NCBI GenBank assembly: GCA_905480335.1
Contig: CAJQPY010000006.1
Location: 117,246-181,245, forward strand
DNA length: 64,000 bases
Direction of reading: 5' to 3'
Source of the DNA: an uncultured Ilumatobacter sp.
Lineage (GTDB): Bacteria > Actinomycetota > Acidimicrobiia > Acidimicrobiales > Ilumatobacteraceae
Shown: in pieces, positions 52,200 to 59,284 of the stretch
Layout of the letters: every line of letters starts with the position of its first letter
How positions within the stretch are numbered: position 1 is the stretch's first letter
Position numbers and translations under genes: made by a program
Notes under the pieces: generated by a model
Database searches by the model: none
What the model was told of the DNA's origin: nothing
Seen by the model: the letters and a program-made list of their open reading frames with translations, nothing else

Positions 52200-53414
52200 A
52201 TGTTTGTCGACCTCATCGTCGTCGGCGGAGGCGCCGCAGGACTCTTCGCGGCGATCACCTGCGCCGAGAATTCCGAGAAGTCGGTGCTGGTCCTCGAAAA
52301 GACGCCGCGACTGCTGCACAAGGTGAAGATCTCGGGTGGTGGTCGCTGCAATGTCACCCACCACTGTTTTGAGCCGCGCGAACTGAGTCGCAACTATCCG
52401 CGCGGCGAGAAGTCGCTGATCGGTCCGATGCACCGATTCGGTGCTGCTGACACCGTTGATTGGTTCGCCGGCCGCGGTGTAACGCTGAAGACCGAGGCAG
52501 ATGGCCGGATGTTCCCGGACACCGACAGCTCACAGACCATTGTCGACACCCTTATTGGTGCTGCTGACGCTGCCGGAGTCGTCATCCACACCTCGGAAGG
52601 AGTGACGTCGATCATTAAGAACGAGGACACCTTCGACCTCGAAACTGATGCGGGAAATTCCTACATGGCAGCAAACGTCCTCATCGCAACAGGTGGAACT
52701 CGGATCGACGCAGGGGCCAAACTCGCCGCGAGGCTCGGGCACGAACTGCAGCCGCCGACCCCGTCACTGTTCACCTTCAAGGTCACCGATCCCCGCCTCG
52801 ACGGACTGCTCGGCCTTTCGGCGAATCCCGCCGAGGTCAGTATCCAACAGAGCAAACTCAGGAGCCGTGGATCTGTTCTCATCACACATTGGGGTTTGAG
52901 CGGGCCAGGCATTCTCAAGATCTCCGCGTGGGGCGCGCGAGAACTGGCAGCACTCGACTATCGGTTTGACATCTCCGTGAACTGGCTGCCCGATGCCGAT
53001 CCGGCAGCGGTAATCGCCGAGAAGCGGATCAACGAGGGGAAGCGTCAGCTCTCCAGTCGGAGCCCGTTTGCGTCCATCCCGAAGCGACTCTGGCTGCGGT
53101 TGCTCGCAGCGGCAGGAGTCTCCGACACACTCACGTGGTCGCGGCTCAGCAAACAACAAGCGAACCAACTGCTCAGTCAACTCACCGCCGCGTCGTTCAG
53201 GGTCAACGGTAAAAGTACGAACAAGGACGAGTTCGTCACGTGCGGTGGCGTCGACCTCAACGGGATTAACTTCCGAACGATGGAGAGCAAGCTCGTGCCC
53301 GGCCTTTACTTCGCAGGAGAAGTCATCGACGTTGACGGCGTCACGGGTGGATTCAACTTCCAGAACGCGTGGACGAACGGCTTCCACGCCGGGTCGGACA
53401 TTGCGGCCCGATGA
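52200..53414 (+). CDS. HI0933-family NAD(P)/FAD-dependent flavoprotein
   Basis: The N-terminal FAD motif DLIVVGGGAAGLFAAI and the family signature KISGGGRCNVTH identify the HI0933/BaiN family of flavoproteins. The C-terminal FAD contact GVTGGFNFQNAWTNG is also present. Members include bile acid reductases, but most are uncharacterised. The leaderless promoter supports ATG at 52200, giving 404 residues. It lies between the MBL-fold protein and the convergent CoxL-type gene. Confidence 0.9.
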   Translation: MFVDLIVVGGGAAGLFAAITCAENSEKSVLVLEKTPRLLHKVKISGGGRCNVTHHCFEPRELSRNYPRGEKSLIGPMHRFGAADTVDWFAGRGVTLKTEADGRMFPDTDSSQTIVDTLIGAADAAGVVIHTSEGVTSIIKNEDTFDLETDAGNSYMAANVLIATGGTRIDAGAKLAARLGHELQPPTPSLFTFKVTDPRLDGLLGLSANPAEVSIQQSKLRSRGSVLITHWGLSGPGILKISAWGARELAALDYRFDISVNWLPDADPAAVIAEKRINEGKRQLSSRSPFASIPKRLWLRLLAAAGVSDTLTWSRLSKQQANQLLSQLTAASFRVNGKSTNKDEFVTCGGVDLNGINFRTMESKLVPGLYFAGEVIDVDGVTGGFNFQNAWTNGFHAGSDIAAR

Positions 53415-53458
53415 GCTGACGAATCGTCGCCGTATCGCCGAACGTCGTCTGCGGCAAG

Positions 53459-55870
53459 TCAGATTCCGTCGGCGACCGCTGCGCCCGCCTCGTGCTCGTT
53501 CAGCTCTGCGCCGGCGGCGGCACGACGACGGAGTTCGGCAAAGATCGGCGGCGGCTCGATCCATGGGTCGCGCAACGACCCGGCTTCGGCATCGCGGACC
53601 GCGGACCACACTCGTTCGGGCGTGCACGGCAGGTCGATGTGGCGAACGCCGAGGTGTGCCACAGCGTCGATGATCGCGTTCTGCACCGCCGGGGTTGAGC
53701 CGATCGTTGCCGCCTCCCCGATGCCCTTCGCGCCAAGCGGGTTCAGCGGTGTCGGAGTCTCGGTCGAAACAACCTCGAACATCGGGAGCTCGGCCGCAGT
53801 CGGGATGCCGTAATCGGCCATGTTCGATGTGACCGGATTGCCGTCCTCGTCGTAGACAACGCATTCCCACAGCGCTTGGCCGATTCCGGCCGCCACGCCA
53901 CCGTGCTGCTGGCCCTGGACGAGAAGTGGATTGATCACTGTCCCGCAGTCGTCGACGGCCACGTGGCGGATTACGCGCACATGCCCAGTGTCACGGTCGA
54001 CCTCGACCACAGCGATGTGCGCGCCGAACGGAAACGTCGCGTCGTCCTGGACGAAGTCGAACTCGCCGTACAGCCGCTCGCCATCGTTGTCGGCTGCCGT
54101 TGCTAAGTCGACCCACGTCAAGGCCTGAGCCGGAACACCCGCCACGCCGATCGTGCCTGTGGTGACGTCAACGACGATGTCGGCTGCGTCGGCTTCAAGC
54201 AGTCGCGCAGCGATCGACTTCGCCTGCTCGACCATCAATTCGGTTGCGCCGCGCACGGCTGATCCGCCGAGCTGAAGCGACCGTGACCCGCCCGTTCCAC
54301 CACCGGTTCGCACGGCGTCGGTGTCCCCATCCACCAGCTGAATCCGATTGACGGGGATTCCGGTTTGGTCCGACACAATCATTGCGTAGGCGGTTTGGTG
54401 GCCCTGGCCGTGTGACTGTGTGCCAGCGTAGATCGTGGCCGACCCATCGCAATGAACGTCGATAGCCCCGAACTCGGTCGGACCGCCGCCCGCAGTGATC
54501 TCCACATACGATGCGACGCCGATTCCGAGTAGCGCCGTGTCCCCTGATCTGCGCCGTGCCGCCTGTTCTGATCGCAACTGCTCGTAGCCGACTTCCTCGG
54601 CGGCTCGACTGAGGGGAAGTGCGTAGCGGCCGGAGTCGTAGGTGTTGCCGGTAAGCGAGGTGAAGGGGAACATGTCGTCGCCGAGGAAGTTACGCTTGCG
54701 GATCTCGATCGGGTCGATATCGAGCTCGAGTGCCGCTTGGTCGACGGCACGTTCAAGCATTGCGGTTGCTTCGGGTCGACCGGCCCCGCGGTAGGCGCCC
54801 ATCGACGTGGTGTTGGTAACCGCAACTGCGATGTCACACTCGATGCCGTCAAATGCGTATGTGCCCTGAGCCATGCGGCGGGTTCCGCCGGGAAGGTATG
54901 CGCCGATGGTTGGGTAGGAGCCGGCGTCGCCGAGCAGTCGGATCCGCAGGTTCGTAAAGGTCCCATCGTCACGGCAGCCCAACTCGACGTGTTGTACCTG
55001 ACCGCGGCTGTGGGGAAGAGTCACCATGTCTTCCGAGCGGGTTGGCATCCACTGCACCGGCCGTCCGGTGCGGATCGCGCAGGCCCCGACAACTACGTAC
55101 TCCGAATGCAGGCCCGCCTTGCCGCCGAACCCGCCGCCGACCTGGGGCGTTACCACTCGGACGTTCTCGGGCTCGAGGCTCAGCGCCGAACAAAATTGCC
55201 CGTGCACGAGATGGGGCATCTGGTTCGATACCCACAACGTCACCCGGTCCGTGTTGGTGTCGACCTCAGCCGCTGCACAATCCGGTTCCATTGGAACGAC
55301 CGCCATGCGTTGGTTCACGTAGGTGCCGCGTGTCACGTGCTCGTTACCGAACTCGACCGCTTCGTCGTCGACGAAGACCTGCGCCTCGTTCGTCTGGTGC
55401 GCCTCGAACAATAACGGCGCGTCGGCGCGGAAGGCTTGTTCAGCGGTGACTACTGGGTTGAGCGGCTCAATGTCGGCCCACACGGCCTGCGCGGCGTCGG
55501 TACCTGCGGCGACTGACTCTGCGAGTACGACGGCATACGGCTCGCCGACAAAACGGACTCGGTTGACTGCCAGTGGTGGCCGCTTGAAGTTGCCGTGGAC
55601 CGGTGCGAATCCGTGGTGTGCTGGCACGTCGAGATCCGCTGCGGTCAGTACCGCCACCACACCGGGCATGTCGATGGCGTCACCGACGTGGATCTCACCG
55701 AGGACACCGTGGGCGATCTCGGAGCGCACGAACACGGCGTGCAGCCGGTCGTGTAGGGGAAGGTCGGCGAGATACCTGGCGGCTCCGATCAGCAGCGCAG
55801 GGTCTTCGGTGCGCGCCACTCGGGTGCCGAGGATTGAGCCGGGGCGGGGTGCGGATTCGGCGATCGTCAT
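53459..55870 (-). CDS. Orphan molybdoenzyme large subunit, form II CoxL / xanthine dehydrogenase type
   Basis: The 803-residue protein belongs to the xanthine oxidase superfamily. Conserved parts include the molybdopterin-contacting PQVGGGFGGKAG and GAKGIGEAATIG. The active-site loop reads AYRGAGR, which is the form II motif; form I carbon monoxide dehydrogenases have AYxCSFR. It is therefore not a typical CO dehydrogenase, and its substrate is unknown. The medium (FAD) and small (2Fe-2S) subunit genes are not in the neighbourhood. ATG lies 8 nt after TAGGTT. Confidence 0.88.
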   Translation of the reverse strand: MTIAESAPRPGSILGTRVARTEDPALLIGAARYLADLPLHDRLHAVFVRSEIAHGVLGEIHVGDAIDMPGVVAVLTAADLDVPAHHGFAPVHGNFKRPPLAVNRVRFVGEPYAVVLAESVAAGTDAAQAVWADIEPLNPVVTAEQAFRADAPLLFEAHQTNEAQVFVDDEAVEFGNEHVTRGTYVNQRMAVVPMEPDCAAAEVDTNTDRVTLWVSNQMPHLVHGQFCSALSLEPENVRVVTPQVGGGFGGKAGLHSEYVVVGACAIRTGRPVQWMPTRSEDMVTLPHSRGQVQHVELGCRDDGTFTNLRIRLLGDAGSYPTIGAYLPGGTRRMAQGTYAFDGIECDIAVAVTNTTSMGAYRGAGRPEATAMLERAVDQAALELDIDPIEIRKRNFLGDDMFPFTSLTGNTYDSGRYALPLSRAAEEVGYEQLRSEQAARRRSGDTALLGIGVASYVEITAGGGPTEFGAIDVHCDGSATIYAGTQSHGQGHQTAYAMIVSDQTGIPVNRIQLVDGDTDAVRTGGGTGGSRSLQLGGSAVRGATELMVEQAKSIAARLLEADAADIVVDVTTGTIGVAGVPAQALTWVDLATAADNDGERLYGEFDFVQDDATFPFGAHIAVVEVDRDTGHVRVIRHVAVDDCGTVINPLLVQGQQHGGVAAGIGQALWECVVYDEDGNPVTSNMADYGIPTAAELPMFEVVSTETPTPLNPLGAKGIGEAATIGSTPAVQNAIIDAVAHLGVRHIDLPCTPERVWSAVRDAEAGSLRDPWIEPPPIFAELRRRAAAGAELNEHEAGAAVADGI

Positions 55871-55878
55871 TACAGGCG

Positions 55879-55884
55879 AACCTA
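55879..55884 (-). promoter_or_regulatory. -10 element (TAGGTT) of the CoxL-type gene
   Basis: TAGGTT on the minus strand is followed by 8 nt and the ATG. Confidence 0.45.
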
Positions 55885-55987
55885 GGTCAGCAGAGGAGTA
55901 AGTTGGAACACGAGGGGCAACGGACCGGAGGTCGATGCGACGTGGCGCGCAGTTCGCTTGAGTCGGGTCCGATGGTCGCGGAGGTGG

Positions 55988-58237
55988 TCAGCCGAAGTCG
56001 TCGACCGTTTTATTGACTTCGACGTCGGACCAGTCGATCTCCTCGAATCGATCGGCCTTACCGTCAAGGGTGCCGATCTCAGCGCACGGCCGGTTGCCGT
56101 ACAATTCGTACAGGCCCCTCTGATCGCCATTGTCGAACACGTCGAAGTTGCCGGTCTGACTTAATGCGGGAAACATCAGTTGATCGCGGATCACGGTGGT
56201 CGGGAAGAAGCCACCGAGTCCGCCGCCGCTGGGCTTAGTGTCGACATGGCCGAGGCCCATCATGTGCCCGATTTCGTGAGTGGCGGTGGCCTTAATGTTG
56301 CGCAGCGTCGCTGGGCCCTTCGGGCCGTCGCGGTACAAGTTTGTGAGGTCGATCAGGGCGAAGCCACGTAAAGATTTGGCTCGACCGGTCGACGCGTCGG
56401 CGCCTTGGCGAAGCGAGCCTCCAACGCCGATCACGCCGCCAGCTAGTTCGGTGGTGTCGTCGGCGTTGGAGAAGCCAATGACGAGATCGGCCTCGCCGCC
56501 ACTCGCCAGTGGCGGCAGGTATTTGTACGGGAGTTGTGTAGGGAACATTTCGGGGATGAGGATCTGATCGTCGATGTTCGTGCCGGCGGAGGTAACACCG
56601 CCGTAGCGGAAGTCGATTCCCGAGTACTGCTCCACCTCCTCGATCGAGTCGATCAGGGTCTGGATCTGGGCGTCGTTTGCGGCGAGGTCGATGTTGAGGG
56701 CGTAGTTGATCGGCTGGCAGTTGTCCCATGCCGCTCTGATGGTTGGGTCGGGTCGCGCACCGGTGGAGAAGAATTCGCCACGGTCAAATAGAAAGTCGTA
56801 CGGGCCTGATGTCGGTGCTAGCGGCGGTAGGGCCGCAGGAACGTAGCTACCTGGGTCGACGACTTTGTCGACGGGCTTGCCACCGGCGGGCGGTGTCGCC
56901 CCTGCAGTGAGGAAGTAACCACTTGCGTCGACGACGAGGTGGGACTGGCGCAGCGATTGCAGCGTGATCTGACCGTTGTTCGGGTTGATCGAGGTGATCG
57001 CATGGTTTGGAACGACTTGGCCGGCAGCGGTGTAGTTGAGAGACGACGTCTCGGGCGCGGGACTACCGTTCGCGTACGCCTTCAGGAAGCCTCGGTCAGT
57101 TGCCTGCACGCTCGTGAGATTGAGGGCAACGGCTTTTGCTCCCGCGTTGGGAATGTTGAGTCGTCCACCGACCTGCAGCGCGAACTTTTCGTTTGCGCTG
57201 ACCATTCGGCCGTCGTTGAGGCCGATCGTGGTGTTGTTCTGTCGCGTGTCGAGCAGACGTCCCGGGGTGACTGGGACGAAGAGACCCTCGGTGGTTTCGC
57301 TGGCGCTCGACCCGGTGAAGTAGCCAGTGACGTCGATGGTCATCCCGCCGCCCGAAAGCGAGTAGACGTTGATTCGACCGTTTGTCACTCCAGAGATGAC
57401 CTGGTTGCCGGCGATGTAGTTTGCCGACAGCACGTTGACATTCGAGTGCTTGGGTTCGGGCGCATTGGTGTCGGCAGCCCAGACCTTGTAGTAGCCCCGA
57501 GCGAGCGACCTGATTGCCGTTACGTTGAGCACGACTCCGGTGGCGTCGGCCGGCACTCCTGCTGTTTTGAGGTCAATCGTCTGCGTCTGATCGGCTGCGA
57601 ACTCGGAGTCGCCGGGTTTGCGGCTGTCGAAGGCGCGGACCGCCCCGAGCGGCAGCGACTCGAAGCGCCCTTCTGCTGTCGGGCCGCTTTCGACGAAGAC
57701 GCCGAGCACGTCGAGGACGACGTCAGCAGTGGTGGAGGCGTAAACCGAAATCTTATTGTCGAGACCGAGTGGGGCAATCACCAAGCCGGGTCGCGTGTGG
57801 CCGTCGAACTCTAGGTTGCTGGTCGACGTTTCGAGGCGCTCGGAGCCGGTCGGCCAGACGGTACCGAACCCGCGGGAACCAGCGTTGACCATAGTCATAT
57901 TCACAATGACCGCTGTGATCTGGTCAGGGTCAACACCGGCTGCTGCTGCGACGCCGGTATTGGCGATCGGGTCGATCGAGAATGCCGACTTGACCCAGAG
58001 CCGCTTGATGTCGGCGTCGATGCGAGTATCGAGAAGGCGGATTGGGGTGATCGCCCTGTATGCAGACGCCGATCCGACGATTTCAGACGACGCTGGTCCA
58101 AGGTCGCCGTCGGCCTGAGCGGTGGCCTCAGTGGAGAGCGCATGGGGCACCACCAGGGCGCCGATAGAGACTGCTGCGGCGATGAGCACCCGATGAATAG
58201 TGCGCGTTCGCTGCATGAACGGCATCGACCTGTGCAC
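55988..58237 (-). CDS. Secreted metzincin protease with three RLLDTR-type repeats
   Basis: An N-terminal signal sequence (HRVLIAAAVSIGALVVPHAL) directs export. Three repeats of about 130 residues follow, each opening with an RLLDTR-like sequence (IRLLDTR, VRAFDSR, GRLLDTR) and closing with a V-x-G-x-F/Y strand such as TIDVTGYF. The C-terminal third is a metzincin: H655-E-x-x-H659-x-x-G-x-x-H665 in ATHEIGHMMGLGHVD, with a possible Met-turn in QLMFPAL. The 749-residue protein probably binds the cell surface or a carbohydrate through the repeats. GTG lies 6 nt after TATGGT. Confidence 0.85.
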   Translation of the reverse strand: MHRSMPFMQRTRTIHRVLIAAAVSIGALVVPHALSTEATAQADGDLGPASSEIVGSASAYRAITPIRLLDTRIDADIKRLWVKSAFSIDPIANTGVAAAAGVDPDQITAVIVNMTMVNAGSRGFGTVWPTGSERLETSTSNLEFDGHTRPGLVIAPLGLDNKISVYASTTADVVLDVLGVFVESGPTAEGRFESLPLGAVRAFDSRKPGDSEFAADQTQTIDLKTAGVPADATGVVLNVTAIRSLARGYYKVWAADTNAPEPKHSNVNVLSANYIAGNQVISGVTNGRINVYSLSGGGMTIDVTGYFTGSSASETTEGLFVPVTPGRLLDTRQNNTTIGLNDGRMVSANEKFALQVGGRLNIPNAGAKAVALNLTSVQATDRGFLKAYANGSPAPETSSLNYTAAGQVVPNHAITSINPNNGQITLQSLRQSHLVVDASGYFLTAGATPPAGGKPVDKVVDPGSYVPAALPPLAPTSGPYDFLFDRGEFFSTGARPDPTIRAAWDNCQPINYALNIDLAANDAQIQTLIDSIEEVEQYSGIDFRYGGVTSAGTNIDDQILIPEMFPTQLPYKYLPPLASGGEADLVIGFSNADDTTELAGGVIGVGGSLRQGADASTGRAKSLRGFALIDLTNLYRDGPKGPATLRNIKATATHEIGHMMGLGHVDTKPSGGGLGGFFPTTVIRDQLMFPALSQTGNFDVFDNGDQRGLYELYGNRPCAEIGTLDGKADRFEEIDWSDVEVNKTVDDFG

Positions 58238-58243
58238 CGTTTC

Positions 58244-58249
58244 ACCATA
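58244..58249 (-). promoter_or_regulatory. -10 element (TATGGT) of the metzincin gene
   Basis: TATGGT on the minus strand is followed by 6 nt and GTG at 58237, supporting that start. Confidence 0.5.
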
Positions 58250-58321
58250 CGGCGTCTGATGGACGATTGTCCCGCGGTTGACGTTTCTAAGAGGTTCGCT
58301 CGCCGGTTGCTCGCTGCTTGG

Positions 58322-58393
58322 TGCCTCCCCTGGGGCTCGAACCCAGAACCAATGGATTAAAAGTCCACTGCTCTACCATTGAGCTAGAGAGGC
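58322..58393 (-). tRNA. tRNA-Lys (anticodon UUU)
   Basis: The minus strand folds as a complete tRNA. The acceptor stem GCCUCUC pairs with GGGAGGC, with A as discriminator. The anticodon stem GUGGA/UCCAU holds the loop CUUUUAA, giving anticodon UUU for lysine. The T arm is CUGGG-UUCGAGC-CCCAG. The 3' CCA is not encoded. It lies alone between the metzincin gene and the Lrp regulator gene. Confidence 0.95.
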
Positions 58394-58751
58394 GGGGCGC
58401 ACGAGGAAACTCGCACGCTTTCGCGCAACGATAGGGCCATCTGGCCCGTTCCCAATTGCCAACCGGGGATAACTAATGTGTCCCAGTCAAATTGCCTGTC
58501 AATCAGCCAACACAGATCCGCCAGTGCCTCCAAAGGACCGCCCCCTACCCGACATATCAGCAACTGCGATTATTGGGCGCTGCACTTGGGCCGAAGTCGA
58601 GTGGTCCGTCGTCGTGGAGTTCGGTGTTGCGGCGGTCGCGTTATGTGCGGCCCTGCCCGCGTCGCCGGTGCGAAAGATTGCCGGCTATGCGCTATCCCGA
58701 CGGTTGCGCAGCAGCACGTTCTGATCGGTTTGGTTTCGTCACGGACCGTCC
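58394..58751. other. Intergenic region with no supported gene
   Basis: The 358-nt stretch between the tRNA and the regulator gene has several short overlapping frames, none with a recognisable product or a good ribosome site. The part next to the tRNA probably contains its promoter; no terminator hairpin for the regulator was convincing. Confidence 0.5.
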
Positions 58752-59204
58752 TCAGAGGGGCAGTTCGGTGGAGCGCTTGACGACTTTCATTGCGAGTTGG
58801 GAGGTGAGTTTTTGGACGTGGGGAAGTGTGGCGAGGACGTCCATGTAGAGCGCTTCGAAGGCGGGCGCGTCGGCTGCGACGATGCGGAGGAGATAGTCGG
58901 GTTGGCCCATCATTCGGCTGGCTTCGGTGATGTTGGCGGCGTTGGCGATTGCTGCTTCGAATTCGAGCATTGTGCTGCGGGTGACTTCGCTGAGGGTGAC
59001 CCACACGAGGGCTTCGTAGCCGCTTCCAACAGCGTCTCGGTCGAGGAGCGCCACGTATCCGGTGATGAGACCGCTGGTTTCGAGGTTGCGGACACGGCGG
59101 AGGCACGACGATGGGCTCAGTCCGACGATGGCCGCGAGTTCGTTGTTTGGGATTCGGCCATTGGCCTGCAACTGGTTCAGGATTGCACGATCGATCTCGT
59201 CCAT
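58752..59204 (-). CDS. Lrp/AsnC-family transcriptional regulator
   Basis: The N-terminal winged helix-turn-helix is typical (DEIDRAILNQLQANGRIPNN, LAAIVGLSPSSCLRRVRNLE), and the C-terminal region is the RAM effector-binding domain (TEASRMMGQPDYLLRIVAAD). Members sense amino acids. ATG at 59204 is chosen because TAGAAT lies 8 nt upstream. The protein is 150 residues. It is divergent from the selenoprotein-gabD-gabT operon and is the probable regulator of that operon, perhaps sensing an amino acid degraded by it. Confidence 0.93.
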   Translation of the reverse strand: MDEIDRAILNQLQANGRIPNNELAAIVGLSPSSCLRRVRNLETSGLITGYVALLDRDAVGSGYEALVWVTLSEVTRSTMLEFEAAIANAANITEASRMMGQPDYLLRIVAADAPAFEALYMDVLATLPHVQKLTSQLAMKVVKRSTELPL

Positions 59205-59212
59205 GACCGTCG

Positions 59213-59218
59213 ATTCTA
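59213..59218 (-). promoter_or_regulatory. -10 element (TAGAAT) of the Lrp/AsnC gene
   Basis: TAGAAT on the minus strand is followed by 8 nt and ATG at 59204, the leaderless arrangement, and argues against the longer start at 59228. Confidence 0.5.
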
Positions 59219-59225
59219 CAATCGG

Positions 59226-59240
59226 CATCGAAGTGCGATG
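59226..59240. promoter_or_regulatory. Candidate Lrp/AsnC operator dyad
   Basis: CATCG-AAGTG-CGATG is a 15-nt dyad with 5-bp arms, the size of a typical Lrp-family site. It lies immediately upstream of the regulator's -10 element and in the promoter region of the divergent selenoprotein operon. It is short, so chance occurrence is possible. Confidence 0.35.
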
Positions 59241-59284
59241 ACTTTGCCAGCGGGTGCGGTTGTCATTCTGTGAGAGTGGTCGGT

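Noticed and set aside
53459..55870. Carbon monoxide dehydrogenase (form I CoxL)
   Set aside because: The active-site loop is AYRGAGR and not AYxCSFR, and the other subunit genes are missing.
58410..58780. Short plus-strand frames between the tRNA and the regulator
   Set aside because: They overlap each other in three frames, lack recognisable motifs and run into the antisense of the regulator gene.
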